Source of the DNA: Guadua angustifolia
Taxonomy: Eukaryota; Streptophyta; Magnoliopsida; Poales; Poaceae
Assembly (NCBI GenBank): GCA_036346375.1
Contig: CM070514.1
Location: forward strand, 13,544,463 to 13,608,462
Direction of reading: 5' to 3'
Length of the DNA stretch: 64,000 bases
Both the position numbers and the translations under genes were made by a program. Below the pieces are notes generated by a model. It had not been told where the DNA came from. It searched no databases and saw only the letters and a list, made by a program, of their open reading frames with translations. Below are positions 10,282-22,200 of this stretch, one piece after another (position 1 is the stretch's first letter; each line of letters opens with the position of its first letter).

Positions 10282-12178
10282 GCAACCTGGCTGATTAATT
10301 TGCAAATGCTTAGCTTAAGTACTATCGTGGTGGAGTGGTTCATCCTTTTAAATGAACCCAGATGGCGCAAGAGGGGGCCTGTTGTGGTTTTCGACCCTTG
10401 ATGTTGAAACCTTAGCGGTAATCTTGGGTTAAGATGATGCATTGTAAAGGCTTTGTCATGATTCTCTGTAGGCATACCAAAGGAAGTGTGCTAATAGCTT
10501 GGCATCAAAGAGATTATCATGTCGTGTGGGTAAAGTGCATAACCTCTGTAGAGTGTACAATCTATTCTGGATAGCCGTGCTCACTAGTATTGAGCAAGCT
10601 CGGGGATTACAGTCAGGGGTTTAGATTCTTTTTGAAAACATGGGATGGATGGCAGGTTGCCATGGAAAGTTGAATCTTCACTTAGGATGAGAAAACTTGG
10701 TTTACTTGAGAATCCTTGAATCTACTTACTTGTTATTATTTGTTTCTTGTTTTTCAATCTAAATATTGTTTATGTTTGAAAATCTTCTTACTCGCTTATA
10801 AACCATTTAGCCTTCCTTTGGAATAAGCCTTGCATATAGTTATGTTAGACTTGCATTACATGCACAACTTGTTGAGTACGTGTTGGTGTACTCACCCTTG
10901 CCTACAAAAATCATCGATCTTTGAAGAAGGAGTACCATGAAGAGACGAATGTTTAGGGTGCGAGCCTTGTCGGTTACTGTGGTATCTTGAGGGTTACCTA
11001 CGTCTTCATTCCGCTGCAGCTCAATTTGTTATTCACCTTGTGAGGCATTGCTAAGTAAGTTGACCATAAGGTCATACAACTACTAATATTGAGTATATTA
11101 TGTCTTTTATCATATTTCGCTATGTATGATTGTGATATTCACTAATGTTGAGCCTGTGTGCACTAGCGTGATCCTGGACTAGTGCAGTATACACAGAGGG
11201 TCCGGATTTGCATATTCGGTTCCCGACAGCAGCCTAGCTGACTAATTTGTAATGTCTTAGCTTTGGTACTACCGTGGTGGTGTGGTTCACCTTTTTAATG
11301 AACCCAGATGGCGCGGGAGGGGGGCCCTACTGGGACAGTTCGTCCCTTTAGTGTTAAAACCTTAGCGGGTAGTGCTGAGTTAAGACAGAGCATTGTAAAG
11401 GTTTTGTCATGATTCTCTGCCGGCACACCAAAGGAAGTGTGCTAATGGCCAGGCACAATGAGTTATCATGTCGTATGGGTAAAGTGCATAACCTCTGCAG
11501 AGTGTACAAACTATTCGGATAGCCGTGCTCACGGTATTGAGCAATGCTCGGGGATTACAGTCAAGGGATTAAACTTTTGCAAAATAAAACTTGGGATGGA
11601 TGGCAGGTTGCCATGGAAGGTTGAATCTTGACTTAGGTTGAGAAACTTGGTTTACTTGAGAAATCTGAATCTATCTACTCATCGTTATTTGTTTTCTTGT
11701 CTTTTCAATCTATATCTTGTACTTGTTCATAAATCTTGCTTTCTTGCAAATGAACCTCTTAGCCTTCCTTTGGAATAAGTCTTGCATATAGTTATGTTAG
11801 AATTGCATTCTGTGCACAACTTGTTGAGTGCTTTATGTACTCACCCTTGCCTACAAAATATCATCAGAACTGAAGAAGGTGTACTATGAAGGGACAAATG
11901 TTTAGGGTGTGAGCCTTGTCAGTTGCCTGTGGTATCTTGAGGGTTATCTCGTCTTCATTTCATTGCAATTCAATTTGTTGTTCACCTTGTGAGGCATTGT
12001 TAAGTAAGTAGACCATAAGGTCATTCAACTGGTAATATTTAATATATAATGTCTTTTATCCTATTTTCGCTATGTATGATTGTGATATTCACTGATGTTG
12101 AGCCTGTGTACACTAGCGTGATCCTGGACTAGTGCAATATACACAGAGGGTCCGGATTTGCATATTCGGGTCCCGACA
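10282..12178. repeat. ~950-bp tandem duplication within the LTR
   Basis: 10282-11228 and 11229-12178 are homologous along their length. Both begin GCARCCTRGCTGAYTAATTTG and end CATATTCGG(G/T)TCCCGACA. They differ by scattered substitutions and small indels. The first copy ends exactly where an LTR would end (CCCGACA). Either the 3' third of the LTR was duplicated, or two LTR 3' ends were joined. Confidence 0.85.
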
Positions 12179-12183
12179 ATGGA

Positions 12184-14640
12184 CTTGACCCACCGGTCTA
12201 GGTTGTCCGCAGTTGAGGGCCGGCGGCTGGGGACACTGCGGTCTCAGGTGCCGAAGGAGTTTCTTCGGATCAACCCACGCTGGGTTCCATAGTAAGCTGC
12301 CGACTTTTCCTACTCTTTTACTTACTTGTTAATGGAATTTTAACGACGCTACACACTACGTGCAGGTTATATGCTGCTGGCTTACTTCCATTCTGCCGGA
12401 TGGTGGAGTAGACGACTGTGGAGGGCCCACACGTCTCACGGTTCTCGTACGACCGGTCCTTGCTGACCACGCTCGTGGACCGGTGGAGACCGGAGACACA
12501 CACGTTCCACCTGCCCTGCGGAGAGATGGCTCCCACGCTGCAGGACGTGTCTTACCTCCTAGGGCTCCCTTGCGCGGGCCGTGCAGTTATGCCGCACGAC
12601 GGCCTCACCGTGTGTCTTGCGCACTGAGGCAGCGCCGCCCGGTGCAGGCGACACCCCGAACCCGTCGTGCCCCACAAGACGGATGAGTGGCACGGTGTCT
12701 AGAAGGCATGGCTGCTCTAGTTCACGGTTAGTACCTCGTTCATTATAACCGCGGATCGCCGATCGAAATGCCGACAATATTGTACCGAATATTGCGGTGA
12801 GCTTCTCCACCCGGACGCCAACGAGGAGGACCTGCACGCCACCTAGAGGCGTACCTGCTGTTCCTGTTCAGTTGGTACCTATTCCCGTCCTCGCACGGGG
12901 ACACGGTGGACCGACACCTGATCGAGTTCGCCCAGTTTATCGCCGACACCCCCGCGGAGGAGGTAACACATTTTGTTAAATCTCTTATGACAGGACATGT
13001 CTAACTTTGCCATTATAAACAGATAGTGCAGTGGTCATGGGGCTCTGCCGTGCTTGCGTGCACGTACAAGGGTCTTTGCAAAATTTGTCTCCGGGTATCA
13101 ACAGGCGGCGTTGGCGATTGCGTTCTACTCTGCGGTTGTGGTCACGGGAGCACTTCTCCGTCGATAGGCCCGTTGTTGACGGTCACCATACTCACGGGAC
13201 CTATACCACCACCACCACCAGATCGACCGCCCACTATAGGCCTTTCTTGGGTTCAATGACGCTTATGCCCCTTATATCTAACCCCTACATTGGAGACTTT
13301 AATAACATGCACTACTTTTTTTCGCGCGGGTGTCGCCCACCTCTGAGTAAAGAAGGCGTACCTGAGTTCGTTCGGGAGTTTGACAGCTCTGAGGCGAGGA
13401 CATGCAGTGGACACCGTGCACAAAGACGCGCCGAGGTCGAGTCCAAGCACCTCACGGGTTGTCCAGAGCTTTCTTTGGCGTGACCATCGGCTTTGGCTCA
13501 CCGTAAGGTCCTCCTCTTCGACCTGTGCATCGAGGAGTACTCGCCGCACCGAGTGTTGTGGTAGTTCGACCTCTTCCAGAGCTTCTCCCTGCCGACTATT
13601 CACACTGTCTCACGTGGCGCACACAAGTATGTGTCCTGAGCACAATACTTACTATTCCCGTGGAATGCATGTTGTATGTAAATTGTCATTTTTGCATTGC
13701 AGGATGACCCAGGCGGGGTATGCACTGGGCACTCCATTCGCTCATCGCATGGTACCATGGGTGTTGCAGTGGGACGAGGCGGACACGGACACGGTGGACG
13801 AGACCCGGCTGTACGATGCTGCCACGTACGACGATTACATGGAGTGGTTCGCGTCGCGGACTCGCCTCAAGGTTGGGTACACACCAGCAGCGTATGTCGT
13901 AGCTCCGACGCCGGTGTCGGAGCGTACCCTTCCGAGAGATGTCCCGAGGAGAACTATGCGTAAGGGTCTCCCGTCACCCTACGTATGTTTTTTATGTAAA
14001 TTACCTCATATCAAGTGGCATTACTTGCGGGCACATATTGCGAGGCGGTTATGCGGGGGCGAGTCGTGTTGGCGGGCCTCGATGCGGACATCGCGCTCAC
14101 CCCCGTTCAGCAGCGGGAAACTTTTACTCGGTGGCACGGCGCGATGTCGCGGATGTGCCGCTTACTCACCTGCCGGGGCGAGGCGTGGTCGCCTTGTGCG
14201 GCCGTCCCGTCAGCCAGCACCTCCCTCGCCTAGTGGAGCCGTGCCCACACCTCGCCCAGCCAGTCGGCCCGCCTGGCAAGCGTCACCCGATCTGAGCCCT
14301 CGTGTCCTCCCGCCTGAGCCGCGATGTACGGTGGGGAATAACGAGGGCCACCGCCGTCTCGCGACGGCCCGTGGCGGGTGGGGTGACATGGGCGATCTTC
14401 ATCTCGAGCGTAGTAGGGCCCCACGGCGCTTTCGGCTACTCGGGCTACGACGACATTGACGAGGTGGCAGGTTTCGACGTGGACCAGTTCATATCCACCG
14501 AGTACCTCGGCCCACCACCCCAACAGACACCCAAGTCGTGACAGACTACACTACCCTGTGTCGCAGGTCAGACTAGGAGGATTGTCCGTCGCCGTCGCTA
14601 CTCACGTACTCCAACGGCGGATCGAGGCGTCGTCGTGGTG
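12184..14640 (+). pseudogene. plant mobile domain (PMD) protein gene, decayed
   Basis: Several exon-like blocks, in different frames, spell pieces of the plant mobile domain (aminotransferase-like family). 12184-12292 gives LGTLRSQVPKEFLRINPRWV. 12420-12627 gives DRWRPETHTFHLPCGEMAP then TLQDVSYLLGLP. 12845-12960 gives EAYLLFLFSWYLFPSSHGDT then HLIEFAQFIADT. 13026-13100 gives WGSAVLACTYKGLC. 13700-13960 gives WDEADTDTVDETRLYDAATY and a WFASRTRLKVGY core. A C-terminal tail lies at 14400-14600. Frameshifts and stops (for example TAG near 12411) break it. PMD genes in grasses are often carried by or derived from transposons. Here it lies about 0.9 kb upstream of a GRF zinc-finger pseudogene on the same strand. 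Confidence 0.8.
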
Positions 14641-15130
14641 AGTTATTATCTGTTGTCGTTTGTAATTTATTTATCTTCACCACCATGTTGTCTAACTATC
14701 TAAACTAAGTGCTTGCATTTGCATAGGTTATCTTTTCTTAGCCATGTCGTACAGCTTATTTTTCTGATTTTCGCAACCTCATGCCGGAGCAACGCCCGGC
14801 TAGCTCGACAATAGATAAGTGGTAGTGCGTGTTGCGTAGGTTTCGTGGGCACTTTTCCGATTTTAACAACAATAGATAAAGGGAGCTGCATCTCTACTGG
14901 GTATTAACTCTGTACTGCACAAGGAAGGGAAGAATCTTTACTGCTCCTCACTTCTACTATTTTACTGCGTTTTACTTTTACCACTCCATCATTTACCACT
15001 TCATTCACACCTTGACTGATTACATAGATAAGTGCTAGGCCACGAATTCCCTGCACATTTTGCATTTACACCTGATATCTTAAAGGGGGGGCAAAAGGCT
15101 TAAATGACCAGCGACTTTCACCAAGATTAC
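14641..15130. other. spacer with a stray monomer of the 189-bp repeat
   Basis: About 14757-14850 is a diverged partial copy of the tandem repeat found at 16500-17130: it shares GATTTTCGCAAC, GGAGCAACG, AAGTGGTAG and GTTGCGTAGGT in the same order. The rest shows no gene. Confidence 0.6.
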
Positions 15131-15340
15131 AAAATTGAAAAGGCACTAAAGTGCGATGTGTTATCCACTCGATGCGAAAAGACTCGAGGTGCGATGTATT
15201 TTCTAGTCGCCTGAAAAGACTCTGACATTGCAGTGTATTGTCTACTCGGCCTGAAAAGACATTGACGCTGCAGTGTGTTGTCAAGTCCGCCTGAAAAGGC
15301 TCTGAGGCTGCAGTGCATTGTCAACTCGGCCTGAGAAACC
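15131..15340. repeat. 40-bp minisatellite, about five copies
   Basis: The core (CCTGAAAAGAC and variants) starts at 15171, 15211, 15251, 15291 and 15331, exactly 40 bp apart. Between cores lies GCAGTGTATTGTCWACTCGG-like sequence. The array ends about 65 bp before the TATA box of the GRF gene, so it forms part of that gene's upstream region. Confidence 0.85.
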
Positions 15341-15408
15341 GTGGGACACGATCTTTGGGGCCGGAGGCTTACGTGCTTCATGTTTTCTCTCCGAATGCCC
15401 CTAAGGCC

Positions 15409-15415
15409 TATATAA
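15409..15415 (+). promoter_or_regulatory. TATA box of the GRF zinc-finger gene
   Basis: TATATAA lies about 100 bp before the ATG at 15517, just downstream of the 40-bp minisatellite. Confidence 0.55.
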
Positions 15416-15516
15416 GAAGGGACGATGTGTTCTAAGAAGCACAGGAGAAGAAGAACAACCAAGGTGAGGAAGTCTCTAAGATATATTTGTTCATTTTAGG
15501 TCAGGATTAAGGCAAA

Positions 15517-16083
15517 ATGCCGAGGCGTGCAAGTTCAAAGGGAAAGGGCAAAGCAAAAGAAGAGGGAGGCTCTTCCACCTTGCCACGCACAACGTACCAG
15601 GATCTCTTCCTACCGACTAGGGTTGTCGCACCGATGTGTTTGTGCGGAGATCCTTGCAGGCTTGTCCACTCATACGAGCTTCCAACTTAGAAGAGGCGGT
15701 ATTGGAAGTGCCGCAACTCTGGTCGACCCACGGAGAAGGCCGAAGCTTCTCCTTATGGTAATAATCATCGTGTTTCCTAATATTTCTACATAGAACTTTC
15801 CTAATTTTTGTTTCATGCAGTCGTCTCCACTACTATGTGAATTTAAGCGATGATGCGACATGGAGATCGACCGGAGGACCAAAGGCTCCTTGATCAAGAG
15901 TTACGGAACCGGGAGTTCGGGAGGCGGCTCCAAGAGGACCGTGGCGCCGAGCAAGAAGGCCGCGTATTAAGGAAGCGGAGGAGAAGGAGGCCGAGAGAAA
16001 AGAAGCGAGAGGGCACGTCGTGCGTGAGAAGCCACCGGAGGCATGGGATAAGGGGAAGTGGCCTCGATGCACTTAGTAGACGT
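15517..16083 (+). pseudogene. GRF-type zinc-finger protein, with in-frame stop
   Basis: The ATG at 15517 opens a basic Lys/Gly-rich N-terminus. A GRF-type zinc finger follows (MCLCGDPCRLVHSYELPT, then RRYWKCRN). A TAG stop at about 15688 interrupts the finger just before RRYWKC. A splice donor follows at about 15759 (GGTAATAATC) and an acceptor TTCATGCAG before 15822. The second exon is charged and coiled-coil-like (LLDQELRNREFGRRLQEDRG and a Lys/Glu/Arg tract) but needs frame changes. GRF fingers occur in many small grass transposon-linked proteins. Its neighbour upstream is the PMD pseudogene. The gene is not functional as it stands. Confidence 0.75.
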
Positions 16084-16190
16084 CTCGTTGTTCGTTGTTC
16101 GTAATGCTCCTCCAGTTTTATTGTTCTTCATGCACTATGTAGGCTCTTACTACTTTCGTTGTTCGTGTTGCTCCTCCCATTTGAAGTCGT

Positions 16191-16196
16191 AATAAA
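16191..16196 (+). terminator. poly(A) signal after the GRF gene
   Basis: AATAAA lies about 110 bp past the second-exon coding region and is followed by an AT-rich stretch. Confidence 0.4.
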
Positions 16197-16499
16197 GAGA
16201 TTGACCTACCTTATTATCATAAAAATTACGAGCTCAAATTCCCCATTTCGCAAACTCCTCTCGCACCCCATCAACATTATCACGTCACGGTGTTCACGTT
16301 AATGATTTTTTAAGTTAAACAAGATTTATTATGGTTATTTTCATATATTTATGTTGTGCATATATAGAATAATGATTCTGCGCTCTTTCCTCCGCTTTTT
16401 TCATTTCCCCTCTATATATTCCAGCCTATCGAAAAGACTTAATTTACCACGCAGTTTGTACTATTTCGGAAAGACCGGGAAACAATATTTGTAATTCCT

Positions 16500-17130
16500 G
16501 TTTCCGGTAATGGTTGTGCTTTTCGTAAATGGTAGCCCGTGTTGCTACGAAAACCCCTGAGTGGCCACGATTTCTGTGGTTTCATGGCCGTGAGTGCCTT
16601 TTTCGATTTTCGCAACTTCCTACCGGGGCAACGTCTGGCTATCTCGCCCATACATAAGTGGTAGCTCGCGTTGCGTAGGTTGCCCATGATTTTTTCCGTA
16701 TTTTTTGGGCCGTATCCGGCTTGTCCCACGGCCTACGAAAACCCCTAAGTGGCCACGATTTCTGTGGTTTCATGGCCACGACTGCCTTTTACGATTTTCG
16801 CAACTTCCTGCCGGTGCAACGTCTGCCTATCTCGCCCATACGTAAGTGGTAGCCCGCGTTGCGTAGGTCGCTCTTGATTTTTCTCGTATTTTTTGGACTA
16901 GATCCGACCTGTCCCACGGGGCTACGAAAACCCTTAAGTGGCCACGATTTCCACGGTTTCGTGACCGCGAGTGCCTTTTCCGGTTTTCACAACTTCAGAC
17001 CGGGGCAACGTTCGGCTATCTCGCCCGTACATAAGTGGTAGCCCGCGTTGCATAGGTCGTCCCGTGATTTTTCTCGTATTTTTCCGGCCATATTCGGCAG
17101 ACCCTACGTGGCTACAAAAATCCCTAAGTG
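16500..17130. repeat. ~189-bp tandem repeat array, three and a half copies
   Basis: The marker CTACGAAAACCCCTRAGTGG recurs at 16545, 16733, 16922 and (diverged) 17112, spacing 188-190 bp. Each unit also holds GATTTTCGCAACTTCC, GGCAACGTC, ATCTCGCCCATACATAAGTG and a TTGCGTAGGT block. One stray partial copy lies at 14757-14850, on the other side of the GRF gene. No coding frame persists across units. Subterminal arrays of this type occur in some DNA transposons, but I found no terminal inverted repeat for it. Confidence 0.85.
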
Positions 17131-18488
17131 GGATTCGTATCACTAACAAAGCAAAATAATTTTTCCGGTTCAATACAACAAGAAGTTTTTTTTGGTAATT
17201 CTTCCCGGTTCAATACAATAATTATTGTACAAACAATTTACAACAAAAATTGCAATTAAAAAATGCTACAGTACCCTATCGCCCCAGCCTGAGGCGATCG
17301 GTATATTTTTTTAATTTTTGCAACTCCTGCCGTTAGATTTCGAATTGTGCCATTTGCCAGGCCGCCTATCGCCCGATGGGGGCCCCTCTTTGAGGCTGAC
17401 GGAGGGTAGTTTTCAAATTTTTTCATTTGGCCGATTAGTTTTGCAAAAAAAGATTTAAAATAAATATTAAATAAAATAATTCAATCCCAAGGTCTCTGTA
17501 CAATAGCATCTCTACATTGGAGATAGATGTATACAAGAGCATTTCAACCTTGGGGAGAGATGCCATGTTCACAAGAATATAGCTTTCAAATAGGGCTACG
17601 GTAGCTCACGAAGTTACAGTGGTTTTAACTAATTTGTGTGCTCAGCATGAGCAACTCCTTTTTGAGTGCATGCGCAATGGAGAGATTTTGAGTGCAATCC
17701 ATATTGAGATATGTAATTTTGAGTTTTAGACCAAAAACAAAGGAACCATAACAGATCCATTTCAAATTCCACTTTAATAAAATAGAAGTGGCTGAATTTC
17801 TTACGCAATTGAACACCCTAAATACTCAATACTTGCGATTAAAACTTCTAATATATATCTATTAATTTGCTATTATAATCTAGACCCACAAAAATAAGCA
17901 GTGTATATATCATGTGCTTTCCTCTGATTAATGTGGTAATTTCTAACCCCACCAATACAATAGATTATTTCATGTTTCTACAGTAAAAAATTGGTTTTAT
18001 ATTCAAATAATGTTAGGTATTTCGGTTTTTTAATGACCTTTGGCATTTAAAGTTTCGGACAATGCAGCTCACAAATTTGGACACTGAATACAGTTGAATA
18101 TCAACTACAACTAGATGCTATTTGGATCCTGTTTGAACTGATTCGTTTGTTTTGTCCACCTGTGTAAAAAAAATCCCAAAGTTTTCTTTAAAGAAATTTG
18201 TACAATTAATCCACATAGTACATAAAAGAAATTTGCACAATTAATCCACATAGTACATAATAGTCACAATTATCCCTAGTTTGACATATTTCATAGAAAT
18301 TTGATCAATTCAAGAATTGTGATAATTCCCGTGTTTCAAATGGAGTATATATGAGTTCACCGACCTAAACGACGGGATCACATGAAATTCCTCTCATTTC
18401 AGTTACAAGTATTTTCCAAGCAAAATCACTCCAAAACAGCGAAATTTAACTCACCACACTGACTACGACATGAAACTAATCCTTCTTA
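17131..18488. other. AT-rich intergenic, no gene seen
   Basis: Long AT-rich sequence. 17270-17410 contains two CTATCGCC-type words in an imperfect inverted arrangement (CCTATCGCCCCAGCCTGAGG...). A 30-bp direct duplication occurs at about 18196-18258 (AAATTTGYACAATTAATCCA and following, twice). No persuasive open frame was found. Confidence 0.6.
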
Positions 18489-18853
18489 GGCCAATTCCAG
18501 TGAAGAGTTTCATTTCATGGTTTCGAAGATTACCATGTCATCTAAAGAGATTTAAATAGATGAATGAAATAAGATCCACAATGCACAATTTCATTTCACG
18601 GTTTCGTATGCTAACCATCGCATTTAATTGCAAGGCAAAGGATTGGGCGAAATTAGATGAAATAAAACTCTATAGCCTCCAGTGCTAGTTTTAACATATT
18701 TCATAGTCTTGGAAACAGTGTACACCCAATTTCATCCTGATGAAACTCATTCCCTCTCTCTTTATAATTATCATGTCATATCATCCAAATTGCTTATATG
18801 TCACATCATTTAATGGGAATAAAACCCTTATAAAACTTCCACTGGGAAAAGCC
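18489..18853. mobile_element. Tourist-like MITE (PIF/Harbinger type)
   Basis: A 365-bp AT-rich unit has imperfect terminal inverted repeats: GGCCAATTCCAGTGAAGAGTTT at the left, and AAACTTCCACTGGGAAAAGCC at the right. It is flanked by TTA on both sides (18486-18488 and 18854-18856). A TTA target duplication is the Tourist/PIF signature. There is no coding capacity. Confidence 0.8.
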
Positions 18854-18856
18854 TTA

Positions 18857-18981
18857 GGGCTTGCTTGGAAGGCAGATATTAGACCCAATCGCTTCACATA
18901 TGGGTCTAGAATTTAATTCAAATTCCCTACCCATACGAAAATATTAGACCCATGATCCCATATCCATCCAAACAAGAACCT
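18857..18981. mobile_element. short TIR element, candidate MITE
   Basis: GGGCTTGCTTGGAAGGCAGATA at the left is roughly the inverse of TATCCATCCAAACAAGAACC at the right, and GGGTCTA/TAGACCC words repeat inside. It abuts the Tourist-like element. Ends and target duplication are not certain. Confidence 0.4.
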
Positions 18982-19262
18982 ACGGGATTTGGATTCATCG
19001 AACGAATAACAGGAATTTCTGTAAATAATTTTATGTGCTTGCTAGTAGATAGAACATAGACGAACACAAGCATAAGTACTCACGTAATTTACCACACACA
19101 GAGTCCCAAACTTATATTTCCGAAATGGCATTGCAGTACTGGAAAGGGCTATAAACTAAGGGAGTTATACTGTCGGATTTTCATAGTTTGGAGGTCGAAG
19201 CTGGCTTAGGCTAGCTGCTATCATGGAGCGAATTTCCCTCTCTCCCTACTAGAATTAGTTTC
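18982..19262. other. 3' flank of the PHD gene
   Basis: AT-rich, downstream of the stop codon of the minus-strand PHD gene. It probably includes the 3' UTR. Nothing else was recognised. Confidence 0.4.
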
Positions 19263-22200
19263 TTAGTAAGGGTGGCGATGCCGTCGCTGGCACTGGAACG
19301 CCAGGCCGGCGGCAACCCGGTCCCTGCATCTGGCGGCCTCGGCGGGGTCCCCGGGGTGAAGTTCTGCGCTGATGCACGCAGGGTGGTAGAAGCGCCCACA
19401 GGCCGCGTGACTACAGAGAAACACCTGAAAAGACAATAATCACCTTGTAGTCAGCAAATCATTCAGGCGGAGTTGCAGCACCGGTACTGACAAAATGATA
19501 GACAGAGATGAATGTAAAAGAACACCAAACAACTAAGGGGGTGTTTGAACGAGGGATTTCTTTGCGAATTTTTAGGATGTAATTCCCCCTATCAAAACCA
19601 TCCAAAATAAATCTAATGCCGGGTACCAGAATTCTCAGTGGCCGTCGGCTAGCGGTAGATCTGACTGGTTAGAGGGTGTCCACATTTAAGTTTCAAATTT
19701 GAAAATACGCTAATTTATATATACATTTTCATCTGTATGTTATTTCATGTATATTTTAATATCTAGTTCATATTGACTGTTTTTAAAATCTTTTTTTACA
19801 AAAGTTTGAATTTTTCGCAAAAATTCAAATGTGCAATTTGAAAATTTCGCCAATTACAGTGGTAATAACCAGAAATCTTCAGTGGTGACCCCCATTATTT
19901 TCGAAGGCCAAGACTTTTCTCCCTGGTCCACATAGTTAGTCTATCGCAAATTTATATAGCGGTGCACTAGCAATAGGTGAAACCTAACAACATGCTCGAT
20001 TTGTCTAAGAAATAGGTCTAATTTATCCTGTGAACTATGAAAGTGCATATGATTTACCCTTGAACTATGCAAGCCGTGTAAATAGCCCCCTGGTGCGGTT
20101 TTGCCATAGTGGTGGATGGTGTGGCTGATGACGTGGTAACGAATTAACAAACAAAATAAAAGAATTACTTAATCTAATGGGCATAGCATGTCAGCTTTTT
20201 ATATATTTTACTGTCAACGCCACATTGTCAGACACGTCATCTACCACAATGGCAAAACCTGTTGAAATCGTCTTAGAGGTTATTTAGATGATTTTGCATA
20301 TTTCAACAGGCTATTTAGACGATTTTGTAGTTCGTGGAATAGCTCAGACACACCTCCAAAATTCAAGGGAAATTAGATCTATTCATTTGTATAATAATGT
20401 TTGTAACTTCCATAAACTAACTAGTAAACAATGATGAATCTGTCGTGAATATTTTGTGGTGTAGTGGTAAAAAAGAATGACAAGTAACGCCCACAAAATT
20501 ATCAAATGTAACATTTGTCAGATGATATGTGTGCCATTCTTCAGTGCAATTGTTAAATATTGACGAGAGATCAATGTAGTTCAGCATAGATGTTTCTATT
20601 TCCAGTTATCTGAATGCAAGAATACCTGAGCATTGGCTGCACCTGATGATCCCAACACCCCACAACAAGCACACTGGTGTCTCCTGTTTGTGCAGTTGAT
20701 GCAGAAATAGCGATTCATAGCCTAAATTGATATTAGAAAAATAAACCGAGATTATGTAATCACGAACGCTGCAAGTCAGAATTAAAATACTGATGTTTCA
20801 TCTAGAAACTGAACGGACGAATAATCACCTCTACTTGTGCTCTGGTGAAGCCAAGTGATATGCAGCCAGAATATCGACCATCTTCTCTTGTTGCATGGAA
20901 TGACCTCAAGCATGGCCCCTCGCAGCTAGGGGAACCCAAATAAAGCATAGAAAAGAAAATTACAATCAAAATGGACAACATCTGTTGCAGTAAGCAGAAA
21001 GCAAAATTTATGAATCTCAACTGAATCGCAAGGATGAAGTAACGCACGGTGCACGGAAGGGGAGAGAAATGGCTAGTCATCCGAATCAGAACAGAACAGA
21101 TCAATTGAAAGAATTAAGTGGGTGTTTGGATAAGAATGATTTCTTTGGGAACTTTAAGGATTTAGATCTGAACTAATTCCTAAAGGCTCGTAATCCAAAT
21201 TTTCCCTATCCGAACTAGACCCTAAGGAAAATCAGCATTGCACGGCGACAGGAAATTAAATAGCTACACATATCTGAAGATTAATTATATAACCATGACT
21301 ACAAATATGAGAACCTTCAGGAGCAAAATCCACACTTATTAATTTCTGCATCAAGATCCATAACAACTATTTGGATTAAAAAACTTTTGGGAAGTTTCGA
21401 GTTTTTGTTCCTATATTGTGCTTACAAATAATTTGCCTATATATCACAATTACATTTAACTGTTTTAAAAAAGCATTCTCTATAACTCAAGTTCTATTTG
21501 TTTGAGCTTTTTCTCCGGTTTTAAAAGCCAGAAAATCAAAGCTCAAACAAAGAGGTGATGTTTTAACTGGGCTTTTTCAAAAGCCATAAACCTCCATATA
21601 ATTTAAAGCTAAAACGTATTGTGGGTTGGTTTTAGATAAATGCCACTGAAATTAGGATAAAACTACACACATCTTCCACATAAAAAAGGCACTAATATCT
21701 CAAATGCTTTTAAGCTTCTTAAGTCAGAAAAACGTTTTAAGCTGTAGGCCAAAAATCACAAGTCCCTGTTTGTTTAGATTTAAGCTTTTTGTCTTATAAC
21801 TTAAAGCCAACTCTTTAGCTTAAAGAGTTTAAAATCAATTTGCTTTTATAGATGGTAGAGATGAGTAATTTTACATAACTTTAATAACAATAGTCTAAAA
21901 CCGACCCTCAATAAACTAAAATCATCTCTCCCGTGGCTTTTAGTTATACCGAGACTTATGATTTAAAAAAAAACAGTTAAAATGCTACCTCTTTATTTAG
22001 ACCTTAGTTTTTTTTTTGACATTTAAGCTAGAATTTAGCCTTAAACAAACAGACAAACAGAGCCTAAGCGTGCAAAGCTTTTTCCTCGAGAGCATCATAC
22101 CCTGCTAAAAGTAAAAAGGAACAAAAACTTACCACAGCATCAGACCACCGTCACCACACAGCGCACATATATATTCATTGAAATCAAAGTCATCATAAGG

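Larger units (their letters stand above)
8345..12178 (+). mobile_element. long gypsy-type LTR (probably solo or truncated), internally duplicated
   Basis: The block carries promoter-like, leader-like and polyadenylation-region sequence with no coding domain, as expected of the ~3-kb LTRs of RIRE3/RIRE8-like grass gypsy elements. The right end GGGTCCCGACA at 12178 is a good LTR terminus. The left end is uncertain: TGTGGGACTC at 8345 fits as the partner terminus but could be chance. A TATA box sits at 8895. No target duplication was found at these borders, so the left end may be truncated. The minus strand is possible but less likely, given the TATA orientation. The frames at 8867-9215 and 10027-10475 look incidental. 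Confidence 0.55.

Noticed and set aside
13380..14459. 359-aa plus-strand ORF
   Set aside because: It mixes several frames of the plant mobile domain pseudogene. Only the part at about 13700-13960 is in the true frame, so it is not one protein.
15131..17130. CRISPR-like array
   Set aside because: The repeats are contiguous tandem units (40 bp, 189 bp) with no unique spacers, and the DNA is plant nuclear.
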